This document shows, one piece after another, positions 55,327 to 64,000 of a stretch of 64,000 nucleotides of DNA. The notes below the pieces were generated by a model. That model searched no databases, was not told the origin of the DNA, and was given only the letters and a program-made list of their open reading frames with translations. A program made the translations under genes and the position numbers. Location: positions 1 through 64,000 of the forward strand of contig JBDTVS010000048.1 in NCBI GenBank assembly GCA_040007095.1. Direction: 5' to 3'. This DNA is from JBDTVS01 sp040007095 (lineage in GTDB: Bacteria; Acidobacteriota; Vicinamibacteria; Vicinamibacterales; CAVVIG01). Every line of letters begins with the position of its first letter. Positions within the stretch are counted from its first letter, which is position 1.

Positions 55327-58300
55327 ATGGATACCTATCAACCCATCCGTGAGCTGATCGCCGCCGTCAGGATGCGCTGGCGGTTGCTCGGTTTGTTCCG
55401 CGCGACCGTTCGTGGCGCGGCTGGCGCGTCGGTCCTGCTCGGTGCGGGCCTCGTGGCCGCTCAGTGGGCGAACCGCTCTCCGATCGTTTTGATGGCGATT
55501 GTCGTCGCATCGATCGTGCTGGCGGCGGGCGTGCTCGCCTGGGCAGCCGCTCCGCTCCGTCACGTGCCGTCCGATCGCCGCGTGGCGCGGTTTATCGAGG
55601 AAGGAGTGCCGGCGCTCGACGATCGGCTGGTCACCGCCGTCGACTATGTCGAGTCGGGCGCGCGCGCGTCGGCCGTTCTCGCCGGCCCGATGCTGGCCGA
55701 CGCCGCAAGACGTGCGCGACAGGTCGACCTCGACGCGGTCCTGCCGTCAACGACGCTGAAACGCGCCGGATGGCGGGCGGCCGGCGCGACGCTCGTGCTG
55801 ATGCTGGTGGCCTTCTTCGGGGCGGGACCGGCGCGCCAGTCTCTGGACGCCGCCTCCCTGGTGCTGTTCCCGTCTCGCGCGCGCCTGAGCGTTCAGCCGG
55901 GCGATGCGCGCGTGACGGCCGGGTCGCCGCTGACGATTGAAGCCCGCCTTGTCGGCAGCCGCGCGCCGGTCGGCGCACAGCTCGAAATCGACGGCGGCGA
56001 TCGGCCGCGCCTCGTCGACATGGCCAGCGGCGATCCAGGGACCTTCCGTCTGCCGCTCGATGCCGTCACCGTGCCGTTTCACTACCGGGTGATCGCCGGC
56101 AAGGTGACGTCGCCGACGTATGCGATCACCGTCGCGCGGCCACCCCGCGTCACGCGCGTCGATCTCGAATATTCCTATCCCGCATCGCTCGGGTTGAAGC
56201 CGCGGCTCGAACAGGACAGCGGCGACATTTACGCCCCGTCGGGGACGAACGTGCGCGTGCGCATTCACACTGACCTTCCCGCTGCCACGGGCCGACTGGC
56301 CTTCACCGGCAGCAACCCGCTGCCGCTCAGCAGCGACGAGCCGACGGTGATGTCGGCGACCGTCAGCGTCCTCTCCGACTCGACTTACCGGGTCGTGCTT
56401 GCCGGCCGCGACGGGCTGTCGAGCGAGGGGGACACCGACTACTTCATTCGCGTGCTCGAGGATCATCCGCCCGAGGTGCACGTCACCAGACCGGCCACGG
56501 ATCGGGGCGTCACGCGTCTCGAGGAGGTCGACATCGAAGCACAGGCCGACGACGACCACGGTGTGGAGCGACTGGAACTGGTCTATGCCGTGCGGGGCCA
56601 CGCGGAGCAGACGGTCGCCCTCAACGTGCCCGCCCACGCGACCTCGGTGACCGCGCGACACACCCTGTTCCTGGAGGACCTCGACATCCAGCCGGGAGAC
56701 TTCGTGTCGTACTACGTTCGCGCGTGGGATCGTACGGGTGGCACACGACCCCGCGAGGCGCGCAGCGACATTTTCTTTCTCGACGTCAAACCGTACGAGC
56801 AGGAATTCGCGCTCGCCCAGAGCCAGTCGATGTCGGGGTCGGGCTATAGCGGCGCGCTCGATGAACTGGTCAACAAGCAGCGGCAGGTCGTGGTCGCGAC
56901 CTGGAAACTGAATCGCCGCGCCGAAAACGCGAACGGGGCGCAGTCCGATCGAGACATCCGGGCAGTCGCCGGCACCGAGTCCGACCTGAGGTCGCGGGTC
57001 GAACAGACCGCGAGCACGTTCCGCGAGTCGACGATGCGAGACCCCCGCCGCCGTGAGCCTGGCGGATCGACGCCACCGCGGCCGGAGGAAGACGCGATGG
57101 CCGCTGCCGCGGGGGCGATGGGCCGGGCCGTCACCTCGCTCGAGGCGCTCAAGACCGGCGACGCGCTACCGCCCGAGATGGAGGCGCTCAATCAGCTTCT
57201 GAAGGCGCAGGCCGATATCAAGCGCCGGCAGCTGAGCATGAACCAGGACGCCGCCGGCGCCGCGGGCAACGCCAATCGCAACTACGACATCTCGACGTTG
57301 TTCGACCGCGAACTGCAGCGTCAGCAACAGACCAGCTACGAGACGCCCAAGACCGCCGCGCGGCCACAGAACCAGGACACGGATTCCCTCGACGGCGTCA
57401 AGGATCTGGCCCGTCGTCAGGACGAGTTGCTGCGACGTCAGCGGGAGCTGGCGAGATCGCCTCAGTCGCTCGTGGAGCGCAAGCGCGAACTGGAGAAGCT
57501 CACTCGTGAACAGTCCGAGCTCCGTCAGGAAGCCGAGGAACTCGCGCGGCAAATGGCCCAAGCTCAGACGAAGAGGCCCGATCAGCCGCAGGAATCACGC
57601 AACAGTGGACGGAAGGATGGCGAGCCCGATGGCCAGTCGTCCGGGAGCGGGAGCAACGACAGCAACGGTAAACAGATGCGCGATGTGTCGGAGCAGATGC
57701 GTCAGGCTGCCAGCGACCTGCGACGGGGCGCGCCTCAGGACGCCGGCGCGAGCGGCGGCCGGGCACTCGAGACGTTGCGCGAGCTGCAGCGGCGTCTGCA
57801 GTCCGGCCAACCTGAGAACCGTCGGCGCGCGCTCGGGGATCTGCGGCTCGAAGCCGGACGGCTCGCTGACGGTCAGCGGCAGGTCGCGGGCGAGATTGGA
57901 ACCGTCCCACCAGGCGATGCCGGCAAGGAAGCCCTGCGCAGGCTGGCCGGCGAGCAGGCGCGGCTTGCCGAGCGCATGCGCCGGCTGGAGAACGATCTGA
58001 AACAACAGGCGGGGACGGCGCTGCGCGACAAGCCGGGCGACCAGCGCCAGGGTGCCGCTCTGAGCGATGCGGCTCGAGAACTGGGCGGACTTTCGGATCG
58101 GATGGAGCGCGCTGCCGGGCAGCTGCGCGCGACGGCCCCTGCGTCGCGCCCGCCGGCGTCGGCGGCACGAGACGCGGCACGAGCCGCGGCACGGGACGCG
58201 GCAGGAGACATAGCCCGGCAGCTCGATCGGCTCGCCGATCGACTCGGTGCGGTCGCCGGTGACAAGGCGGACGACGCCCGGAAGTTGTCCGAGCAACTGG

Positions 58301-58818
58301 CGCAGACGCAGGAATTGCGCGATCGCCTCGAACAAGTGGGACAGGCGCTCGAAACCGCGGACCGTGAGAATGGACGCGGAGCCGGCGCCAGCGCGAAAAA
58401 GACCGCCGGCGAGAGCGGACGGACTGGAGAAGGTCGCCGGGGGGCGGGCGGCACCGACTTGACCAAGCTGCGCGAGGAGTCGCTGCGCCAGCTGCAGGAC
58501 GCGAAGAATCTACTCGAGGAGCTGCGTCGTCAGGATCCGAGCGCGTCGCGGAACGGTGCCGGATTCACATTCGAAGGTCAGGGGATGGTGATGTCGGCGC
58601 CCGGCACCGAATCGTTCAAACAGGACTTCGAGAAGTGGGACCTCTTGAAGCGGCAGTTGCTGGTCGCGCTCGAACAGGCCGGGTCGGCCTTGGCAAAAAA
58701 GGTGCAGGCTGCGGCCGCGAAGGATCGCCTCGCGGCGGGTATCGACGACACGGCATCCCCCGGCTACCGCAAGCAGGTCGACGCCTACTTCAGGGCATTG
58801 GCGGCTGGCAAACGGTAA
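55327..58818 (+). CDS. DUF4175-like large membrane protein
   Basis: 1163 residues. N-terminal membrane helices (TVRGAAGASVLLGAGLVAAQ; IVVASIVLAAGVLAWAA; then one near 150), beta-rich periplasmic domains (about 180-480), and a very long Gln/Arg/Glu-rich coiled-coil half (about 500-1120: RRQDELLRRQRELARSP, QLRQEAEELARQMAQ style heptads). The DUF4175 family occurs beside MoxR/BatA genes. The coiled coil suggests a scaffold or rod. Composition is skewed to G+C and repetitive. Confidence 0.82.
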   Translation: MDTYQPIRELIAAVRMRWRLLGLFRATVRGAAGASVLLGAGLVAAQWANRSPIVLMAIVVASIVLAAGVLAWAAAPLRHVPSDRRVARFIEEGVPALDDRLVTAVDYVESGARASAVLAGPMLADAARRARQVDLDAVLPSTTLKRAGWRAAGATLVLMLVAFFGAGPARQSLDAASLVLFPSRARLSVQPGDARVTAGSPLTIEARLVGSRAPVGAQLEIDGGDRPRLVDMASGDPGTFRLPLDAVTVPFHYRVIAGKVTSPTYAITVARPPRVTRVDLEYSYPASLGLKPRLEQDSGDIYAPSGTNVRVRIHTDLPAATGRLAFTGSNPLPLSSDEPTVMSATVSVLSDSTYRVVLAGRDGLSSEGDTDYFIRVLEDHPPEVHVTRPATDRGVTRLEEVDIEAQADDDHGVERLELVYAVRGHAEQTVALNVPAHATSVTARHTLFLEDLDIQPGDFVSYYVRAWDRTGGTRPREARSDIFFLDVKPYEQEFALAQSQSMSGSGYSGALDELVNKQRQVVVATWKLNRRAENANGAQSDRDIRAVAGTESDLRSRVEQTASTFRESTMRDPRRREPGGSTPPRPEEDAMAAAAGAMGRAVTSLEALKTGDALPPEMEALNQLLKAQADIKRRQLSMNQDAAGAAGNANRNYDISTLFDRELQRQQQTSYETPKTAARPQNQDTDSLDGVKDLARRQDELLRRQRELARSPQSLVERKRELEKLTREQSELRQEAEELARQMAQAQTKRPDQPQESRNSGRKDGEPDGQSSGSGSNDSNGKQMRDVSEQMRQAASDLRRGAPQDAGASGGRALETLRELQRRLQSGQPENRRRALGDLRLEAGRLADGQRQVAGEIGTVPPGDAGKEALRRLAGEQARLAERMRRLENDLKQQAGTALRDKPGDQRQGAALSDAARELGGLSDRMERAAGQLRATAPASRPPASAARDAARAAARDAAGDIARQLDRLADRLGAVAGDKADDARKLSEQLAQTQELRDRLEQVGQALETADRENGRGAGASAKKTAGESGRTGEGRRGAGGTDLTKLREESLRQLQDAKNLLEELRRQDPSASRNGAGFTFEGQGMVMSAPGTESFKQDFEKWDLLKRQLLVALEQAGSALAKKVQAAAAKDRLAAGIDDTASPGYRKQVDAYFRALAAGKR

Positions 58819-58884
58819 CTTCTATCACTCGCCGTGATTACTGTTCGCCTTCAGGCTTGCCTTCGCGCTGATGACTGACGACTG

Positions 58885-61125
58885 ATGCCTTTCGCTTACC
58901 CATTGCCCTGGTGGTTGGCGATCGTGATCGCGGCCGCCATCGCGGCAGCGACCTACGCCGAGTACTGGCGGCCGCTTGCGCCGCTCACGCCGCTGCAACG
59001 AGCCGCGCTGGCGGCATGCCGCGCGTCGGTGCTCGCAATCCTCGTGCTGTTCTTGCTCCGTCCGATCGTGCTCGCGCCGCCGGAGACCGCGCGCGACGCT
59101 GTCGTGCCGGTCCTCATCGACACATCCCGGAGCATGCGGCTGCTCGATGCCGATGGCCAGGCGAGGTTCGCGCGTGCGCTGTCGCTGTTGAACGGCTCGC
59201 TGCTGCCCGCGCTGAACAAGACGTTCACGCCCGAGGTCTACAGTGTCGGCGACCGACTCGAGCCCGCAGCGCTCGCGCAGATGCAGCCTGACGGCCGCAA
59301 GAGCGACCTGAAAGGCGCCCTCACTTCCGTTCGCGATCGCCACCGGGGACAGCCCATCGGGGGCATCGTCCTGCTCACCGACGGCGGCGACACCGGTCAG
59401 TGGCCGACCGACGCGTCATCCGACCTGCCGGCCGACGTGCCGTCGGGCGGTCCTCCCGTGTTCGCCATCGGCTTTGGATCGCCCGACAACATGCGAGATC
59501 GCGAAGTCACCGGCATCACGGCAGGAGAACAGCGGCTGGATCAGGCGACGATCGATCTGCGTGTGTCGGCGATGACGTCGGGGTTCGGGCGCGCGCCGTT
59601 CGCGCTTCGTCTTCTTGCCGACGGCCGCGAGATCGAAACTCGCCGCCTGATCCCTGCCGCCGACGGCGCCCCTGTCGAAGCACTATTCACGGTCGCTCCC
59701 GACGCGACGGTGCCGACGGTCTACACCGCGGAGATCGCCCTCGACCGATCCGAGGCAGTCGCCGAGAACAACGCACGCAGCGTCCTGGTCAATCCGGCCG
59801 GACGCCGCCGCCGGCTGTTGATGATCGAGGGTGTGCCCGGCTTCGAGCACAGCTTCATGCGGCGTGCGCTCGCGCTCGATCCGGACCTCGAGGTGGATGC
59901 CGTTGGACGGAAAGGGAAGAACGTTGACGGACAGGACACGTTCTTCGTTCAGGCCGCGCCGGCGCGCACCGCGGCGTTGACGCACGGGTTTCCGGCCCGC
60001 CGTGAAGACCTGTATGCCTACGACGGCATCATCCTGGCGGACGTCGAAGGTGATGTGCTGACCCGTGCTCAGTTGGCGATGACCGCCGACTTCGTGTCAG
60101 AACGCGGCGGGGGGCTGCTTGTCGTCGGCGGTCGATCGTTCGCGCTGCGTGGCCTCGGGGGAACGCCCGTCGAGGAAGCGTTGCCGGTGGCACTGAGCGA
60201 CCGACGTGACCCGGGGATGCGGCCCACCGCTGCTCTCTATGGCCGGTCCGCCAACCAGTTGGTGCTCACTGCCGAGGGCGAAAGGCATCCTGCGATGAGA
60301 ATTGGCGACACTCCTGCCGACACGCGGCGGTTGTGGACGGCCTTGCCTTCACTGGCGTTCACTTCGCCGGTCGGCGGTCCCAGGCCGGGCGCCACCGTCC
60401 TCGCGGTGACGACCGCGCAGACGGGCGGGGTCTACCCCGTCGTGGCGGTGCAGCGATACGGGCGAGGCCGGTCGATGACGTTCTCGGGCGAGGCGACGTG
60501 GCGCTGGAAGATGATGCTGCCGTCCGCGGATCGCAGCTTCGAACTGTTCTGGCGGCACGCGGCGCGATGGCTCGCCGGAGCGGCGCCGGACCCGGTGTCG
60601 ATCTCGCTGCCGGAGAATGCCGCGGCTGGGGACGAGGTGTCGGTGGATGTCGACGTTCGTGACGACTCGTTCGTGCCGGTGGGCGATGCCGTGGTCGAGG
60701 CAACCGTCACGATACCTGGTGGTGAAATGCGGCCGTTGAAGCTCAGGCGGACGGCGTCATTGGGACGCTACTCGGCCGATCTCCATCTTGATGCACCCGG
60801 CCTTTACCGGATCAGTGCCGACGCGCATCGTCCGAATGCTCCACTCGGTGTGGCGACGCGCTGGTCGTATGCCGGCGCCGTCGATCGAGAGTTCGTCGAC
60901 CCGCGGTTGAATGAAGCCTGGCTTCGGCGCGTGACACGGGCAACCGGAGGGCGCTACGTTCGGCCAGCGGAGGCCACGAAGATCGCCGGGTGGCTGCGGG
61001 AGTCGCCGCCCCAACAGGCGGATCGCCGTCGACGGGATCTCTGGCACGAGCCGTGGGCCTTTGCGGCGATCGTGGCGTTGCTGTCGGCGGAGTGGATGTT
61101 GAGACGTCGTTGGGGATTGCGATGA
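58885..61125 (+). CDS. VWA / glutamine-amidotransferase-like membrane protein
   Basis: 746 residues. Two N-terminal membrane helices (LPWWLAIVIAAAIAAATYAEY; RASVLAILVLFLLRP), a VWA-like region with DTSRS (79-83) and LLTDGGDTGQ, an Ig-like stretch, and a class I GATase-like domain (about 310-480: RRRLLMIEGVPGFEHSFMRRAL, YDGIILADVEGD, GGGLLVVGGRSF) lacking an obvious Cys nucleophile. A C-terminal helix follows (EPWAFAAIVALLSAEWML). It is the third MIDAS-bearing protein of the cluster. Confidence 0.85.
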   Translation: MPFAYPLPWWLAIVIAAAIAAATYAEYWRPLAPLTPLQRAALAACRASVLAILVLFLLRPIVLAPPETARDAVVPVLIDTSRSMRLLDADGQARFARALSLLNGSLLPALNKTFTPEVYSVGDRLEPAALAQMQPDGRKSDLKGALTSVRDRHRGQPIGGIVLLTDGGDTGQWPTDASSDLPADVPSGGPPVFAIGFGSPDNMRDREVTGITAGEQRLDQATIDLRVSAMTSGFGRAPFALRLLADGREIETRRLIPAADGAPVEALFTVAPDATVPTVYTAEIALDRSEAVAENNARSVLVNPAGRRRRLLMIEGVPGFEHSFMRRALALDPDLEVDAVGRKGKNVDGQDTFFVQAAPARTAALTHGFPARREDLYAYDGIILADVEGDVLTRAQLAMTADFVSERGGGLLVVGGRSFALRGLGGTPVEEALPVALSDRRDPGMRPTAALYGRSANQLVLTAEGERHPAMRIGDTPADTRRLWTALPSLAFTSPVGGPRPGATVLAVTTAQTGGVYPVVAVQRYGRGRSMTFSGEATWRWKMMLPSADRSFELFWRHAARWLAGAAPDPVSISLPENAAAGDEVSVDVDVRDDSFVPVGDAVVEATVTIPGGEMRPLKLRRTASLGRYSADLHLDAPGLYRISADAHRPNAPLGVATRWSYAGAVDREFVDPRLNEAWLRRVTRATGGRYVRPAEATKIAGWLRESPPQQADRRRRDLWHEPWAFAAIVALLSAEWMLRRRWGLR

Positions 61126-61228
61126 CCGGTCGTATCGCCGATCAACCGCCGGGAACACCGAGAACACCGAGGATGCCGAACCTCCTGATCATGGACCGCG
61201 CGCTGAGAGTTTCACAGGAGTCGGGCCC

Positions 61229-62185
61229 ATGCGCCCGGTGACCTCGGCGCTCTCAGCACTGGTTCTTGTCGCCTGGTTCGCGTCGGGCGCTCGGGCCGCG
61301 GATCGCTACGCCGTCGTCATCACCGGCGCTTCGGGCGGGCAGGGGTACGCGGAAAAATACGACAAGTGGCGCTCGTCGTTTCTGCTGACGCTGAAGCGGA
61401 CGTTCAACTATCCAGACGATCACGTCTTCGTGCTCGCGGACACCGAAGGACGAACGGTTGGCCGGGCCACGCGCGACAACGTCCGTCGCGTCTTCAGCGG
61501 GCTGCGCGCTCGATTGATGAACGACGACCTGCTGTTCGTGATCTTGATCGGCCACGGGACAACGGATGAAGACGAGGCGAAGTTCAACCTGGTCGGGCCG
61601 GACCTGAGCTCCGCCGAATGGGCCGACCTGTTGAAGCCGATCGCCGGCAGGCTGGTGGTGGTGAACACCACGGGCGGGAGCTTTCCCTTCATGCGCCGCC
61701 TGGCGGGAAAGGGCCGCATCGTGGTGACCGCGACCGACTCGGCGGCCCAGCAATTCGAGACAGTGATGCCGGAGTTCTTCATCAAGGCGTTCGACGACCC
61801 GGCGGCCGACGAGGACAAAAACGGTCGCGTCTCGATCTGGGAGGCGTTCAACTACGCCAGCCGCGCCGTCCATCAGTGGTTCGAGCAGCGCGGCCAGCTG
61901 TCGACCGAACGTCCGCTGCTCGACGACAACGGCGACGGCGTGGGCCGGGAGGCGCAGAACCCCGGCACCGATGGCGCGCTGGCTCGAACGGTCTATCTCG
62001 CGGAGGAGCCGCCAGGCGCCGGCGATCCGGACCTCTTGAAGCGGCGCGCGGCGCTTGAACGGCAGCTCGACGACCTCCGCACCCGGAAAGCGTCGTCGCC
62101 AAATCGCGGCCAGCTCGATTCGGAAATCGAGAGATTACTGATCGACATCGCCCAGCTGTCGCGACAGTTGCGGGAGAAGCCGTGA
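61229..62185 (+). CDS. exported caspase/legumain-fold-like protein, probably non-catalytic
   Basis: 318 residues, start after AGGAG. Signal peptide to about ARAADR. The core resembles clan CD (C13/caspase-like) peptidases: YAVVITGASGG, a helix-strand VFVLADT, the catalytic-type His in ILIGHGTTD (His109), and strand VVVNTTGG (146-150) where active members carry Cys. No Cys stands there, so it is probably a pseudo-enzyme. A C-terminal coiled coil (RRAALERQLDDLRTRK) follows. It closes the MoxR/VWA cluster. Confidence 0.68.
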   Translation: MRPVTSALSALVLVAWFASGARAADRYAVVITGASGGQGYAEKYDKWRSSFLLTLKRTFNYPDDHVFVLADTEGRTVGRATRDNVRRVFSGLRARLMNDDLLFVILIGHGTTDEDEAKFNLVGPDLSSAEWADLLKPIAGRLVVVNTTGGSFPFMRRLAGKGRIVVTATDSAAQQFETVMPEFFIKAFDDPAADEDKNGRVSIWEAFNYASRAVHQWFEQRGQLSTERPLLDDNGDGVGREAQNPGTDGALARTVYLAEEPPGAGDPDLLKRRAALERQLDDLRTRKASSPNRGQLDSEIERLLIDIAQLSRQLREKP

Positions 62186-62436
62186 TCCACGGCCTTGCAA
62201 CCGAGCCTCGGATCAGATCGACGTGGCGTCGGGTCGTTTCGGGTGGCATAGGATTATTCGAGGAGCACTCCAGATGAATCGGCAATCTCTCGACGAGGCC
62301 TTGGGAAAGGTCTGCGCATTGAGCGCCTCGAAGATCTCGTCTGCGGCCCGGGACGAGCTTTGAGACTGTGCATGAGTTTCACGCGCCCGGGTCAGTATCG
62401 ACGCGTGGCGGTCTCGATCTGCGCCTTCCTAGAGGT
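62186..62436. other. convergent intergenic region
   Basis: 250 bases between the caspase-fold gene and the minus-strand rhomboid gene. No gene or clear terminator was recognised. Confidence 0.4.
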
Positions 62437-63096
62437 TCAGATTCGGCTCCCGTAGTCCCACGCATCGATCTGGCGCTTGCGGAACACGAACACACCGATC
62501 AGGCCGGTGACGAAGCCTGCGACGTGTGCGGCAAACGCCACGCCCCCGTTCGCGGACGCGGTGACGCTGCCGGCATTCAGGAGTTGAAGCAGAAACCAGA
62601 ATCCGAGCAGGAAGACGGCCGGCAGCTCGATGATGTCCCAGATGATGATGAGCGGGATGAGCGTCAGCACCCGCGATTTGGGGAACAGCACAAAGTACGC
62701 GCCCATCACGCCGGCAATGGCGCCGCTCGCGCCGATGGTGGGCAAGGTGGAGGTCGGATCCATCAAGACCTGCCCGATCGCGGCGGTCAGGCCGCAAAGT
62801 AGATAGAAGACGATGAATCGGCCGTGTCCGAGCCGGTCTTCGACATTGTCGCCGAAGATCCAGAGGTACCACATGTTGCCGATCACGTGGCCCCAGCCGC
62901 CGTGCAGAAACATCGACGTGACCAGTGTGGGCAGACGCAGGTCCGCGGGCACGACACCGTACATTTGAAGAAACGGCGTGAGCGCATCGCGCGGCAGGCT
63001 GATCTCGAACCACCACGCGGCCGCATTCAGCACGATGATCGTCACCGTGACGTACGGCGTCGTCCGCGACGGGATGACGTCCCGCAGAGGGATCAT
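62437..63096 (-). CDS. rhomboid-family intramembrane serine protease
   Basis: 219 residues, six to seven membrane helices. Active-site Ser124 in IGASGAIAGVMGA and His191 in FAAHVAGFVTGL form the dyad; LHGGWGHVIGNMWYLWIFGDNVED is the conserved TM2-L region. It cleaves membrane proteins within the bilayer. It begins three bases after the leuA stop on the same strand and is likely co-transcribed with it. Confidence 0.93.
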   Translation of the reverse strand: MIPLRDVIPSRTTPYVTVTIIVLNAAAWWFEISLPRDALTPFLQMYGVVPADLRLPTLVTSMFLHGGWGHVIGNMWYLWIFGDNVEDRLGHGRFIVFYLLCGLTAAIGQVLMDPTSTLPTIGASGAIAGVMGAYFVLFPKSRVLTLIPLIIIWDIIELPAVFLLGFWFLLQLLNAGSVTASANGGVAFAAHVAGFVTGLIGVFVFRKRQIDAWDYGSRI

Positions 63097-63099
63097 GCG

Positions 63100-64000
<901 letters not shown>

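Overview
The window reads as a GC-rich chromosome segment of a soil- or sediment-type member of the Acidobacteriota, probably class Vicinamibacteria. That is an inference from gene content: two Oar-like TonB receptors with an N-terminal carboxypeptidase-regulatory-like domain, a DUF6152 protein next to exported 'DG-PDLSG-W' proteins, secreted c-type cytochromes fused to other domains, CarD, Rex and a large MoxR/VWA cluster. I see no tRNA, rRNA, CRISPR array, prophage or complete insertion sequence. Both window edges cut genes: a hybrid histidine kinase on the left and leuA on the right.

Layout. 1-10.9 kb: end of a hybrid sensor kinase, an exported cytochrome/copper-monooxygenase-like/TPR protein, a TonB receptor, a secreted amidohydrolase with a di-haem cytochrome c peroxidase-like protein, and a two-domain VOC protein. 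10.9-13.2 kb: mostly non-coding, plus a lytic transglycosylase. 13.2-23.7 kb: an exported-protein region with DUF6152, three DG-PDLSG-W paralogues, a second TonB receptor, a cytochrome/Vgb-like propeller, an HbpS/GlcG-like protein, a subclass B3 metallo-beta-lactamase and a 5'-truncated sensor kinase. 23.7-33.4 kb: Yip1-like, DUF169, CarD, PlsC, patatin, an OB/Ig-like exported protein, Rex-MoaC, glutaminyl cyclase and a CDF transporter. 33.4-42.9 kb: signal peptidase I, a LytS/LytR pair, an orphan NuoI, a phosphoesterase, a methyltransferase, a glycosyltransferase overlapping Lon, a zinc-ribbon protein and an NnrU/MddA-like methyltransferase. 42.9-47.4 kb: a ketosynthase/geranylgeranyl-reductase-like pair, an ACT/DUF5612 protein, a lone CoA-transferase B subunit and an ICMT-like protein. 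47.5-62.2 kb: one co-directional run of TPR-metallopeptidase, DUF4159, MoxR ATPase, DUF58, BatA-like VWA, DUF4175, VWA/GATase-like and a caspase-fold protein without an obvious catalytic cysteine. 62.4-64 kb: rhomboid protease and leuA.

The most unusual signal is a family of 158-160 bp palindromic elements: four full copies (20405, 27516, 32305, 55105) and one fragment (27679). Each copy has its own matched outer arms and a shared core, and its exact centre is a small hairpin whose stem pairs differ between copies while staying complementary. Copies are flanked by CTAG or TAA, and three of the four abut the stop codon of a neighbouring gene. Three other intergenic imperfect palindromes built of short repeated words lie at 6767, 45351 and 50868.

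Several genes appear to have a -10 hexamer only 6-7 bases before the start codon, which suggests leaderless transcripts. Coordinates and motifs are read directly from the sequence. Family names rest on motif recognition without database searches.
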